Assembly: GCF_913062725.1 (NCBI RefSeq)
Contig: NZ_CAJXWY010000041.1
Span: 1 to 36,582 of the forward strand
Length of the DNA stretch: 36,582 bases
Direction: 5' to 3'
From: an uncultured Thiohalocapsa sp.
Lineage (GTDB): Bacteria; Pseudomonadota; Gammaproteobacteria; Chromatiales; Chromatiaceae
Positions 1-8,505 of this stretch are shown piece by piece. Made by a program: the position numbers and the translations under genes. Numbering within the stretch: the stretch's first letter is position 1; every line of letters begins with the position of its first letter. The notes beneath the pieces were generated by a model, which was not told where the DNA came from, did no database searches, and saw only the letters and a program-made list of their open reading frames with translations.

Positions 1-1334
1 TCCCAGGAGTGCATCTGCCGGAACGGCACACCCATCTTCTGGAAGATGTACTTCTCTTTGATGCCGGAGCCGATGAGATCAGGCTTGACGCGCTTGACGA
101 ACTCTTCGAACTCATAGCCGGTGACATCGTCGTAGAGCAGCGTGGCGTTGCCCATCTCCTTCATGGTGCGGTCGTAGTCGTCGTTGTGGGCGAACTCGTA
201 GCCGGTGCCGACCACTTCCATGCCGAGGTCTTCGTAGGCGCCGATGATGTGGCGCGGACGCAGGCCGCCGACGTAGAGCATGACCCGCTTGCCTTCGAGC
301 CGCGGGCGATACTTGGCGATGACCGCGTCGTACTCGGCCTGGTACTTGGCGATGACGCGCTCGGCGCCGGCCTTGATCGTGTCGTCGAAGCGCTCGGCGA
401 TGGCGCGCAGGCTCTCGGCGATCTTGGTCGGGCCGAACAGGTTGTACTCCATCCACGGAATGCCGTACTGCTCCTCCATGTGCCGGCTGATGTAGTTCAT
501 CGACCGGTAGCAATGGATGAGGTTGAGCTTGACCTTGGGCGTCAGTTCCATTTCGCTCAGCGTGCCATCGCCGGACCACTGGGCTACCACGCGCAGGCCC
601 ATTTCCTCCAGCAGGATGCGCGAGGACCAGGCGTCGCCGCCGATGTTGTAGTCGCCGATGATGGCGACGTCGTAGGGCGTGCTCTCGAAGCTGCTGTCCG
701 TGTCGCGGTTGTGCAGCACGTGATCGCGGATGGCGTCGTTGGCGATGTGATGACCGAGGGACTGCGACACACCGCGGAAGCCCTCGCAGCGCACGGGCAC
801 CACCGGCTTCTCGAGCTCCGCGGTCTTCTTCTTCGACACCGACTCGATGTCGTCGCCGATGAGGCCGATGGGGCACTCGGACTGCACCGACACGCCCTTG
901 GCCAGCGGGAACAGCTGGTCGATCTCGTCGATGAGCTTGTCGAGCTTCTTGTCACCGCCGAAGACGATGTCCTTCTCCTGGAAGTCGGAGGTGAAGTTCA
1001 TGGTGCCGAAGGTGTTCACGCCGGTGTAGCCGACGTAGTAGTTGCGCCGACCGGCACGCGAGTACTGGCCGCAGCCCACCGGGCCGTGGGAGATGTGCAC
1101 CATGTCCTTGATGGGGCCCCAGACCACGCCCTTGGAGCCGGCGTAGGCGCAGCCGCGGATGGTCATGACACCGGGCTGGGACTTGCGGTTGGAGGTGATG
1201 CACTTCTTCGATTGCTCCACGCTCTGGTCGTTGACGGCCAGATGCTTGGCGCGGTCTTGCTTCGCCTTCTCGGGATAGACCTCGAGCACCTCCTGGATGA
1301 GGGCTTGGGTCTCTTCGCGGGTCATTGCTGCCAT
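1..1334 (-). CDS. nifD: Nitrogenase molybdenum-iron protein alpha chain, 3' end outside window
   Basis: NifD binds the FeMo-cofactor and, with NifK, one half of the P-cluster; the NifD2K2 tetramer reduces N2 with electrons from NifH. The reading frame is open from an ATG at 1334 to the window edge, 444 codons. All P-cluster cysteines fall at the Azotobacter vinelandii positions: Cys62 (RGCAYAG), Cys88 (GPVGCGQYS) and Cys154 (SECPIG). The cofactor ligands are also there, Cys275 ([10 protein letters not shown]) and His442 (MHSW), as are Arg96, Gln191 and His195 near the active site. Only the last ~45 residues are missing. The start is supported by GAGGAAA about seven bases upstream and by the N-terminus MAAMTREE, parallel to MTGMSREE in Azotobacter. 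nifH lies 159 bases upstream in the same direction, so the two are probably cotranscribed from the sigma-54 promoter before nifH. Confidence 0.98.
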   Translation of the reverse strand, partial: MAAMTREETQALIQEVLEVYPEKAKQDRAKHLAVNDQSVEQSKKCITSNRKSQPGVMTIRGCAYAGSKGVVWGPIKDMVHISHGPVGCGQYSRAGRRNYYVGYTGVNTFGTMNFTSDFQEKDIVFGGDKKLDKLIDEIDQLFPLAKGVSVQSECPIGLIGDDIESVSKKKTAELEKPVVPVRCEGFRGVSQSLGHHIANDAIRDHVLHNRDTDSSFESTPYDVAIIGDYNIGGDAWSSRILLEEMGLRVVAQWSGDGTLSEMELTPKVKLNLIHCYRSMNYISRHMEEQYGIPWMEYNLFGPTKIAESLRAIAERFDDTIKAGAERVIAKYQAEYDAVIAKYRPRLEGKRVMLYVGGLRPRHIIGAYEDLGMEVVGTGYEFAHNDDYDRTMKEMGNATLLYDDVTGYEFEEFVKRVKPDLIGSGIKEKYIFQKMGVPFRQMHSW

Positions 1335-1402
1335 GTCGGCTTTCCTCGTGTCGGCGCCGCCGCCAATCCGCGGACGGTCGCGCGGTGAAGAACCAGTAGG
1401 GT

Positions 1403-1438
1403 CCCTCTCCCCTCCGGGAGAGAGATAAGGGGAGAGGG
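1403..1438 (-). repeat. Two alternative hairpins between nifH and nifD
   Basis: A perfect 11-base inverted repeat pairs 1403-1413 with 1428-1438 (CCCTCTCCCCT / AGGGGAGAGGG). The same left arm can pair instead with an inner partner, 1405-1411 with 1416-1422 (CTCTCCC / GGGAGAG, four-base loop). There is no T-tract, so it does not look like a simple terminator. Hairpins between nifH and nifD in other diazotrophs are thought to stabilise nifH mRNA or cause partial readthrough, giving more NifH than NifD; that role here is inferred. Confidence 0.7.
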
Positions 1439-1493
1439 GGCATGCGGCCCCGGCAGCCGTCGGCAACGGCCACCAGCCGGGGCTCGATGCCGT

Positions 1494-2429
<936 letters not shown>

Positions 2430-2442
2430 TCACCCAGGAGCT

Positions 2443-2458
2443 AGCAGTTGCCGTGCCA
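2443..2458 (-). promoter_or_regulatory. Sigma-54 (-24/-12) promoter of nifHD
   Basis: Read on the minus strand the site is TGGCACGGCAACTGCT. It matches the consensus TGGCACG-N4-TTGCW at every defined position except one (CTGC for TTGC), with correct GG-to-GC spacing. It lies 68 bases before the nifH ATG, which predicts a leader of about 55 bases. Sigma-54 promoters need an enhancer-binding activator, here presumably NifA. Confidence 0.9.
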
Positions 2459-2487
2459 GGCGCTCAGAGAATTTTTAGTCTCTTTTA

Positions 2488-2500
2488 ATTCAATGGGTTA
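2488..2500 (+). promoter_or_regulatory. Probable IHF-binding site
   Basis: ATTCAATGGGTTA matches the IHF consensus WATCAANNNNTTR with one mismatch, in an AT-rich patch (2470-2500) that stands out in this GC-rich DNA. It lies between the NifA site and the sigma-54 promoter, where IHF bends DNA at other nif promoters. Confidence 0.6.
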
Positions 2501-2555
2501 TGACATCTTGTCCGCGGCTGACCCATGGTCGCATAGCCGACAAAGACCCACAGTT

Positions 2556-2571
2556 TGTGGGTGTAGCAACA
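2556..2571. promoter_or_regulatory. NifA upstream activator sequence
   Basis: The sequence is TGT-GGGTGTAGCA-ACA, an exact match to the NifA consensus TGT-N10-ACA. Its near edge is about 97 bases upstream of the -24 element of nifH, the normal enhancer distance. It overlaps the right arm of a 7-base palindrome at 2546-2562 (ACCCACA / TGTGGGT). It is also only 20 bases before the draT start, so NifA could affect draT as well. Confidence 0.8.
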
Positions 2572-2591
2572 TCCGGAGATGCCCGGTATCC

Positions 2592-3410
2592 ATGACGACA
2601 ACCCTGCCGCGCCAAGCCCGCCTGCCCCTCAATCGTTGCAACCTGCCGGCGGTGATCCTGGGCGGGCTCACCTATCAAGCGCACCCGGTGCCGCTGGAGC
2701 TCGACGGCGTGCGGGCCTTCCACCGTGAGCTGTTCGTGCTGCTGGCGGCCGTGGCGTCCCACCGCGAGCGTGCGGCCCTGTTCGTGGACTACATGGCCGC
2801 GCATTTCTGCCTGGACGATCTCGAGCAGGCGGGACTTGCGCTGGGGCGGGTGCGCAAGTCCCGGCGTAACGCCAACTATCTGCGCATGGTGCGGGGTTGG
2901 TCATTCGATGCCGACGGGCGCGAGGGCGCCGTGCTCAAGCACTGGGTGGAGACCCGTTTCGGGCTGCGTGCCCGCTACCATGCGGGCCCGCTGGACGGCA
3001 GGAGCAGTGAGGCCTATCAGCAGTATGTGGCCGCCGCCAGCCATGGGCTGTATGCCACCAATGCGCTGGAGGCGCAGCTCGATCTGCTCTACACCTACTG
3101 CCAGTACGAGCTCATCCGCCAGCATCCCGAAGAGACGCATCTGACGCTCTACCGAGGCAGTAACCGCCTCGAAGCGCACGAGTTGCTGGGGCGCAGCGAC
3201 GACGGTGGGCGCCTGGTGCTGCTGAACAATCTGAACAGTTTCACCAGCGATCGCGAGCGCGCCGACGAGTTCGGCGACTACATCCTTACCGCCGAAGTAC
3301 CCTTGCCCAAGATCTGCTGCTACAACGGGCTGCTGCCCGGGATGCTGAAGGGCGAGGATGAATTTGTCATCATCGGCGGTGTCTATGCGGTTCGCATCGG
3401 GACGCTGTAG
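2592..3410 (+). CDS. draT: NAD+-dinitrogen-reductase ADP-ribosyltransferase
   Basis: DraT transfers ADP-ribose from NAD+ to one arginine of NifH and so switches nitrogenase off in response to ammonium or loss of energy. The open frame reaches back to 2448, but that would run over the nifH promoter. The ATG at 2592 gives 272 residues, close to the known family size (about 276), with GGAG 13 bases upstream. ADP-ribosyltransferase elements are visible in order: LYRGS (NAD-binding Arg), NSFTSD (the STS-like strand) and GEDEFVIIGG (the catalytic acidic segment). It is divergent from nifH, the gene of its substrate. No draG, encoding the hydrolase that removes the modification, follows it; the next gene is hisE. 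Confidence 0.93.
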   Translation: MTTTLPRQARLPLNRCNLPAVILGGLTYQAHPVPLELDGVRAFHRELFVLLAAVASHRERAALFVDYMAAHFCLDDLEQAGLALGRVRKSRRNANYLRMVRGWSFDADGREGAVLKHWVETRFGLRARYHAGPLDGRSSEAYQQYVAAASHGLYATNALEAQLDLLYTYCQYELIRQHPEETHLTLYRGSNRLEAHELLGRSDDGGRLVLLNNLNSFTSDRERADEFGDYILTAEVPLPKICCYNGLLPGMLKGEDEFVIIGGVYAVRIGTL

Positions 3411-3455
3411 GTGTGCTTGTGCCGGCCCGGGGGCTGCCAGCGTGATGCCCCGGAC

Positions 3456-3497
3456 GTGGCGCGCCGGATGCGGGCGGTTACCAGCGCGGCGCGCCAC
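3456..3497 (+). terminator. GC-rich hairpin after draT
   Basis: A perfect 11-base inverted repeat (GTGGCGCGCCG at 3456-3466, CGGCGCGCCAC at 3487-3497) encloses a 20-base loop, starting 45 bases after the draT stop. There is no T-tract, so it may be a weak or Rho-assisted terminator insulating hisE-tatABC from draT, or an mRNA-stabilising structure. Confidence 0.45.
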
Positions 3498-3560
3498 CCG
3501 CGTCGGCGCCTGATCTCGCTGGCGGTGGCGACTTCCATCACCTTGACCCGGAGCCTTTCC

Positions 3561-3878
3561 ATGTCCGATATCCTCTCGCGCCTCGCCGATGTGCTCGAAG
3601 CCCGCAAGAGCGCCGACCCCGAGACCTCTTACGTCGCCAAGCTCTATGCGAAGGGCTTGGATGCCGTCCTCAAGAAGGTGGGCGAAGAGGCGACGGAGAC
3701 GGTGATGGCCGCCAAGGACGGCGCGCCCGAGCGCGTGGTGGCAGAGGTGGCCGATCTGTGGTTTCACACGCTGGTGCTGCTGGCGCAGCAGGGTCTGCAC
3801 CCGGATCAGGTGCTGGCGCAGTTGGAGCAGCGCTTCGGACTCTCCGGCCTCGAGGAGAAGGCACGCCGCGGCGGCTGA
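3561..3878 (+). CDS. hisE: Phosphoribosyl-ATP pyrophosphatase
   Basis: HisE hydrolyses phosphoribosyl-ATP to phosphoribosyl-AMP, the second step of histidine synthesis. The 105-residue protein is the size of stand-alone HisE. It shows the all-alpha MazG-like fold signature, including [21 protein letters not shown], where the acidic residues bind Mg2+, and AEVADLWFH. The ATG at 3561 has GGAG seven bases upstream; an upstream extension to 3411 has no such support. In many gammaproteobacteria hisE sits at the end of a his operon just before tatABC. Here tatABC follows but hisI and hisF do not precede; draT and nif genes occupy that side. Confidence 0.93.
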   Translation: MSDILSRLADVLEARKSADPETSYVAKLYAKGLDAVLKKVGEEATETVMAAKDGAPERVVAEVADLWFHTLVLLAQQGLHPDQVLAQLEQRFGLSGLEEKARRGG

Positions 3879-3925
3879 TCCGCCGAGCGGGGTGACGTAG
3901 ATCCCATGACCGGTCGCGAATACGG

Positions 3926-3931
3926 TATGAT
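3926..3931 (+). promoter_or_regulatory. Possible -10 element upstream of tatA
   Basis: TATGAT, preceded by GG, is a good -10 hexamer 131 bases before the tatA start. No convincing -35 hexamer lies 16-18 bases upstream, so the assignment is weak. Confidence 0.3.
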
Positions 3932-4061
3932 CGCGCGTCTTTAACCCGACGGCGGGCGCGCCCGCACATCATGGGGAGCGGTCGTGCGGCCCGATCTGCC
4001 GGGTGCACGGCTTTCCTGAACGTTCGAGGCTCACCCGACGCAGGTGGGCTGGGAGGTCGAA

Positions 4062-4337
4062 ATGGGTATGGGTGGTATCAGTATTTGGCAGCTGTTGATC
4101 ATTCTGGTCATCGTGCTGCTGTTGTTCGGCACCAAGCGACTTCGCAACATCGGGTCCGATCTCGGCGGCGCCGTGAAGGGCTTCCGCTCGGCGATGGGTG
4201 ATGCGAACAAGGGCGGCGACGACGAGTCCAAGCAACTGGAAGATCAAAAGGCCGAGCGTACGGCGGATTCCGATACCGGCGCCGCGTCCGGCAGTGACGC
4301 CGGCACGGGCAGCGATGCCGACAAGCCGAAGGTCTGA
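4062..4337 (+). CDS. tatA: Twin-arginine translocase subunit TatA
   Basis: TatA forms the size-variable conducting pore of the Tat pathway, which exports folded proteins, including many metal-cofactor enzymes, across the inner membrane. The 91-residue protein has the classic plan: a short N-terminus, one transmembrane helix (about residues 5-20, [18 protein letters not shown]), the [10 protein letters not shown] hinge, an amphipathic helix ([16 protein letters not shown]) and a charged disordered tail rich in Asp, Gly and Ser. The ATG at 4062 is preceded by GGGAGG at the right spacing; the in-frame GTG at 4044 would overlap that site. It is the first gene of tatABC. Confidence 0.95.
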   Translation: MGMGGISIWQLLIILVIVLLLFGTKRLRNIGSDLGGAVKGFRSAMGDANKGGDDESKQLEDQKAERTADSDTGAASGSDAGTGSDADKPKV

Positions 4338-4470
4338 TTGCGGAGCGATGTGCGCTGTGCCCGCAACCCTTGCTTCGTCACCGAGCCGGCGCCCGGTGCG
4401 CGGCCCTGCTGCCCGCCCCGCGGCAAGGTCGCATCGTGCCCGCTGTGCGCCTCGACGCTGAGCAACAACG

Positions 4471-4851
4471 ATGTTCGACATCGGCGCACTAGAACTGATC
4501 CTGATCGGCGTCGTCGCGCTCCTTGTGGTGGGTCCGGAGCGTCTGCCGAAGCTCGCCCGCACCGCCGGCCTGTGGGCCGGACGGGCGCGTCGTGCCTTCA
4601 TGTCGGTGAAAGACGAGATCGACCGGGAGATCAAGGCCGAAGAGCTGAAAGAGGTCCTGCGTAAGCAATCGGCCTCCAATCCCCTGGAGCAGATCATCGA
4701 AGTGGACGGCAGCATCGATGACGACAGCAGTCCGCCGAAACAGGCGACTGCCCCGAAGTCTGGCCAAGCAGGGCACCAGGCCGAGGCGCGAAGCATCGAT
4801 GGCGTCGCGCCGGAGCACCGTGGGGACCCCCCCGAGTCAACCCGTCCATAG
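4471..4851 (+). CDS. tatB: Twin-arginine translocase subunit TatB
   Basis: TatB pairs with TatC to form the receptor that binds twin-arginine signal peptides. The 126-residue protein begins MFDIGALELILIGVVALLVVG and continues with PERLPKLARTAGLW. The Glu8 of the helix and the PERLP hinge are TatB rather than TatA hallmarks. A basic amphipathic helix (RARRAFMSVKDEIDREIKAEELKEVLRK) and a disordered acidic tail follow. The gap from tatA is 133 bases and to tatC 165 bases, looser than usual, but order and direction are as in other tat operons. Confidence 0.95.
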   Translation: MFDIGALELILIGVVALLVVGPERLPKLARTAGLWAGRARRAFMSVKDEIDREIKAEELKEVLRKQSASNPLEQIIEVDGSIDDDSSPPKQATAPKSGQAGHQAEARSIDGVAPEHRGDPPESTRP

Positions 4852-5016
4852 GCTATAGAGCGCCCGCGCGGCACAGTCCGATCCAACCCGCCCCGCGGCA
4901 CGAGCCCATGTCGGCCGAGGCTCGGGCAGCGTTGGTGCGGGCCGATGGGCCGCCCGGGGATCAGTCATCGCACAGCGTCCGGTCAAGGGCCGTCGCCACG
5001 GCGCCGAGGCAGCACC

Positions 5017-6189
5017 ATGAATCCCCAGCAATCCCAGGATCACACCGACGATGGTCTCGGCGGCGAGCAGCCGTTCATGTCGCACCTCACGGAGCTGCGC
5101 GACCGGCTGCTGCGCATGGTCATTGCCATCGTCGTGGTCTTTCTGGTGCTGTTTCCGTTCGCCAACGAAATCTACACCTTCATCGCCGGACCCATTCGGG
5201 CGCAGCTGCCTGAGGGCTCGCAGATGATCGCCACGCAAGTGGCGTCGCCCTTCCTGACACCCTTCAAGCTGGCGCTGGTGGCGGCGGTGTTCGTCGCCAT
5301 GCCCTACCTCCTCTATCAGTTCTGGGCCTTTGTGGCGCCGGGGCTCTACACCCACGAGAAGCGCCTCGCGCTGCCGCTGGTGTCATCGAGCATCGTGCTC
5401 TTCTACCTGGGCATGGCCTTCGCGTATTTCGTGGTCTTCCCGCTGGTGTTCCGCTTCTTCACTGCGGTGACGCCCGAGGGCGTCGCGCAGATGCCGGACA
5501 TCGCGTTCTACCTGGAATTCGTGCTGAAGCTCTTTTTCGCCTTCGGGGTCGCCTTTGAGATCCCCATCGCAACCATCCTGCTCGTGGCGGTCGGTGCGAC
5601 AACGCCCAAGGCACTGGCGCAAAAGCGGCCCTATGTGATCGTCGGCGTCTTCGTCGCCGGCATGTTGCTGACACCGCCGGATGTGGTCAGCCAGACCCTG
5701 CTCGCTATCCCCATGTGGCTGCTGTTCGAAGCCGGCATCTTCTTTTCGCGCTGGTTCGACAAGCGTCAGCCCGCTGCGACGCCGGCACTGGCCCCCGAGA
5801 GCGGCGCAGACGGCGCTGGCATGAGCCGCAATGACAGCCAAGGCGATGGCCGGCCGACGCCCGGACCCGCGGGCGGCGCCGTCGAGGTGGGCCGGGAAAT
5901 CGACGGCGGACAGATGGAGGAGTCCGGACGCTACCGCCCCATGACCGAGGAAGAAATGGAGGCCGAGCTCGACGCCATCGAGGCCGAAGAGGCCGCCGAT
6001 GCGGCGGCGCCGGTGACGCAGGATAGCGCGCAGGCGCGCATCGAGGCGTTGCTGCGCAGCGCCAACGAGCGCCGCGCCGAGGGTGACACCGCATCGGCCC
6101 GCACCCTGCTGTACCTGGTGCTCGAAGAGGGCGATGCCGATCAGCGTCGCGTCGCACGCAACATCCTTGCGGATCTCGATCAGGACTAA
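5017..6189 (+). CDS. tatC: Twin-arginine translocase subunit TatC with C-terminal extension
   Basis: TatC is the six-helix membrane core of the Tat system and the primary binding site for twin-arginine signal peptides. From the ATG at 5017 the protein is 390 residues; the family is usually about 250. The first ~255 residues are ordinary Tat[37 protein letters not shown] with the signal-peptide-binding Glu, AFGVAFEIP, and KRPYVIVG followed by [21 protein letters not shown] tail of ~130 residues follows: a low-complexity linker, an acidic stretch ([20 protein letters not shown]) and a predicted helical segment ([18 protein letters not shown], then [20 protein letters not shown]). The tail's end resembles the C-terminal repeat of FimV-like proteins by eye. 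It is in frame and not a separate gene. Confidence 0.94.
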   Translation: MNPQQSQDHTDDGLGGEQPFMSHLTELRDRLLRMVIAIVVVFLVLFPFANEIYTFIAGPIRAQLPEGSQMIATQVASPFLTPFKLALVAAVFVAMPYLLYQFWAFVAPGLYTHEKRLALPLVSSSIVLFYLGMAFAYFVVFPLVFRFFTAVTPEGVAQMPDIAFYLEFVLKLFFAFGVAFEIPIATILLVAVGATTPKALAQKRPYVIVGVFVAGMLLTPPDVVSQTLLAIPMWLLFEAGIFFSRWFDKRQPAATPALAPESGADGAGMSRNDSQGDGRPTPGPAGGAVEVGREIDGGQMEESGRYRPMTEEEMEAELDAIEAEEAADAAAPVTQDSAQARIEALLRSANERRAEGDTASARTLLYLVLEEGDADQRRVARNILADLDQD

Positions 6190-6200
6190 CAGCACATGAC

Positions 6201-6218
6201 GCGGGCACGATGGCCCGC
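6201..6218 (+). terminator. Short hairpin after tatC
   Basis: GCGGGC-ACGATG-GCCCGC forms a 6-base stem 11 bases after the tatC stop. There is no T-run, so this is a weak terminator candidate. Confidence 0.35.
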
Positions 6219-6401
6219 TGTGGCCGCTTCTGGTCGGCTGGGGGCTGGTCGGGCAGGGCCGCACCACCGCCCGGCGCTCGCCGTCGTTTGCGGCGCTTGG
6301 ATGGCTGGCGCCCAGACGTCCCGTTGGACGAAACCCACGGCGCGCCGGACACGCGCGTTCCGGGCAGCCGCATAACGAGAGCTCCACGTAGGTGGGTATC
6401 G

Positions 6402-7382
6402 ATGGCCACGCCGCAGCAGATCCATTACAAGCAGAACCGGCTCAAGCAGTTGCGGGCCTTTTGTCATGCCGCACGCACCGGGAGCGTCAGCGCGGCGGCG
6501 GAGAAGATCTTTCTCAGTCAACCGACGGTCTCCCTGCAGATCCAGGCGCTGGAGCGGGAGCTGGATACGGTGCTGTTCGAGCGCCGCGGTCCGAAGATCC
6601 GCCTGACACCCGAAGGCGAGCTGTTGTACGAACTGGCGCAGCCTCTGGTTGAAGGCATGGACAAGCTGCACGAGACCTTCGCCGTGCACTGCGGACGCGT
6701 CGATCAGGGGAGCCTCGACATCGCCGCCGGCGAGGCGACCATTCTCTACATCCTGCCCGAGCCCGTACGCCGCTTCGTCGGTCAGTACCCGGGTATCGAT
6801 CTGCGCCTGCACAATGTCACCGGCCGGGACGGTCTGGAGATGCTGCGCGCGGATGCCGTCGATATGGCGGTGGGCTCGATGCTGGAGGTGCCGGACGACA
6901 TCACCTATCGACCCGTGGTGACCTACACGCCGACGCTCATCACACCGAAAGATCATCCGCTCGCCGACAAACAGGATGTCACCCTCGCGGAAATCGCCGA
7001 GCACGGGCTCATCCTGCCCCCGCGTCACCTCAGTACCTGGCGCATGGTAGACCTGATGTTCCGCCAGCAGGAGCTGGACTACAAGGTGACGCTGGAGGCT
7101 GGGGGCTGGGAAGTGATCAAAAAGTACGTGGAGCTCGGACTCGGCATCTCGGTCGTCACGGATCTCTGTCTGACCGGCCGCGAGCGTCTCGGGCGGATAC
7201 CGCTGGAGCGTTATTTCCCAAAACGCAGCTACGGTATCGTGCTGCGGCGCGGCAAATTTTTGTCGCCGCAGACCAAGCGTTTTCAGGAGGTCATGGATCT
7301 CGTGTTCCCCGGTGAGCCGCGGGATCGTTTGGGTCGTCAGCGTCGTGGCGAGGGCGATCTCGGGGACGGCCTGATGGGCTGA
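6402..7382 (+). CDS. LysR-family transcriptional regulator
   Basis: This is a DNA-binding regulator that probably senses a small effector. The 326-residue protein has an N-terminal winged helix-turn-helix (about residues 15-75, with LRAFCHAARTGSVSAAAEKI and LSQPTVSLQIQALERELDTVLFERRG) and a periplasmic-binding-protein-like effector domain (about 95-305). The ATG at 6402 follows an AGGTGGG-like ribosome site; the longer frame from 6210 lacks support. The length and long C-terminal domain recall the CysB/Cbl branch, but the sequence is not close enough to name it. No divergent target gene is adjacent: tatC lies upstream on the same strand, and a 374-base gap with an XRE regulator lies downstream. 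The target is unknown. Confidence 0.88.
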   Translation: MATPQQIHYKQNRLKQLRAFCHAARTGSVSAAAEKIFLSQPTVSLQIQALERELDTVLFERRGPKIRLTPEGELLYELAQPLVEGMDKLHETFAVHCGRVDQGSLDIAAGEATILYILPEPVRRFVGQYPGIDLRLHNVTGRDGLEMLRADAVDMAVGSMLEVPDDITYRPVVTYTPTLITPKDHPLADKQDVTLAEIAEHGLILPPRHLSTWRMVDLMFRQQELDYKVTLEAGGWEVIKKYVELGLGISVVTDLCLTGRERLGRIPLERYFPKRSYGIVLRRGKFLSPQTKRFQEVMDLVFPGEPRDRLGRQRRGEGDLGDGLMG

Positions 7383-7756
7383 GCACTCTGGTTGGTGCAA
7401 GATTGTGTAGCCGAAGTCGGCTTGGTGCAGCCATGATCACACCGGCGAGCACGGTCCCCGACATGCGCACCGACAAGAGCCCCTGTAAGAGATGGCTCGA
7501 TGGGCCGGGGGTGTGGCTCCAGGGCAAGCCCCCAGGCCATGGCCCGAAGGCGCGATTCGGACGCGTGGCCTGGTCGACGCGGCAAGTGGGGCATCTAACG
7601 CGGAAAGATGCGATCCTGATAATCATGGCACAACAGGTGTTTTGCCCGGTAATTGCGGACTTACGGCACAAAAAGTGTGCTAAAGTGACGTTTCAGCGAG
7701 CAAATTTCGTGCCTGATGTGTACCAATTTTGTAGCCATCTTCATTAACCTACGCCA
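7383..7756. other. Intergenic region with two candidate operators
   Basis: No gene is supported here. The last 140 bases are relatively AT-rich and hold two palindromic sites. One is an imperfect 20-base palindrome at 7627-7646 (GGCACAACAG/GTGTTTTGCC, 8 of 10 positions symmetrical). The other is GCACA-N5-TGTGC at 7666-7680. Both could be operators for the downstream XRE regulator, for autoregulation, but this is inference. Confidence 0.45.
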
Positions 7757-8125
7757 ATGACACTGAACAAACAGATCGGCCAACGCCTGCGAGCTGTGCG
7801 CCTGGCCCATCAATACAGCCTATCCGAGCTCGCGTCGCGAACCCGTACTCTCTCGAAGTCGCGTATCAGCAACTACGAGCAGGGTATTCGTCGCATGGGA
7901 ATCGAGGAGGCCCAGGAGCTCTCCGAAGCCCTCGATGGGATCACACCGGCCTACCTGCTCTGTCTGGATGACACGTCGCCGCTGTCGCAGGAAGAATGGC
8001 AGCTGCTTCAGCGCTATCGCAAGACAGACGACCGCGGGCGCTTCGTCATCCTGCAGGTGGCAGAGTCCCAAGGTCACCGGGAGCTGGATAGCACCGTCGT
8101 AGACGACCCCGTGGCCACCAGCTGA
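7757..8125 (+). CDS. XRE-family helix-turn-helix regulator
   Basis: A 122-residue protein with an N-terminal Cro/C1-type domain (about residues 6-65): IGQRLRAVRLAHQYSLSELASR is followed by SRISNYEQGIRR, the recognition helix and its partner. The remainder (LSQEEWQLLQRYRKTDDRGRFVILQVAES) is a short helical tail as in many small chromosomal or phage-derived repressors. It is not paired with a toxin gene. The AT-rich palindromes upstream suggest autoregulation. Neighbours are a LysR regulator and a lytic transglycosylase, so its target cannot be told. Confidence 0.85.
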   Translation: MTLNKQIGQRLRAVRLAHQYSLSELASRTRTLSKSRISNYEQGIRRMGIEEAQELSEALDGITPAYLLCLDDTSPLSQEEWQLLQRYRKTDDRGRFVILQVAESQGHRELDSTVVDDPVATS

Positions 8126-8505
8126 CGTCGTCCATTCGCCGCGGCCACGGCCGCGCTCAACCGATCATCCCGATGGCTGCTTGATCCTGCCACCCGGATG
8201 ATCGCGCGCCTGTACCATTCAGCGCGTCGCCAGCGAGCGTTCGGTCCCGGCAGCCCGGACCATCAGTCGGGTGTCGCGGGCCGGCTCGCGAAAACGGCCT
8301 TGCACCGCAGCCGCAACCGCCGCCGTCCATCACGTTGCGCGCGGCGAGTGAGCGCGCGCCACGCCGCCCCGGGGGCCCCGTGCGATCGGGCCTTTACCCG
8401 ATGTCCGTCGCCGATTACAGTGGCGCCGATCAGCGGGAGACCTGCACGCGACAGCAGACCGGGTCCACCGCCTCACGCGCACGGCATCAGGCAGAGCGAC
8501 CCAAG
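8126..8505. other. Intergenic region without a supported gene
   Basis: The only clear structure is a perfect 9-base inverted repeat, CGATCATCC (8162-8170) with GGATGATCG (8196-8204), 25-base loop, starting 37 bases after the XRE stop. It could end that transcript but has no T-run. The open frame reaching 8335 is only the in-frame upstream extension of the transglycosylase gene. Confidence 0.45.

Noticed and set aside
9..1388. 459-codon open frame on the plus strand opposite nifD, and similar long antisense frames opposite nifH, tatC, LysR, waaA and asnB
   Set aside because: They mirror highly conserved genes on the other strand; GC-rich third positions keep the antisense frames open. Products are His/Val/Arg-rich with no recognisable family.
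2448..2591. Upstream extension of draT
   Set aside because: It would start inside the nifH sigma-54 promoter and cover the IHF and NifA sites; the resulting N-terminus is unlike DraT.
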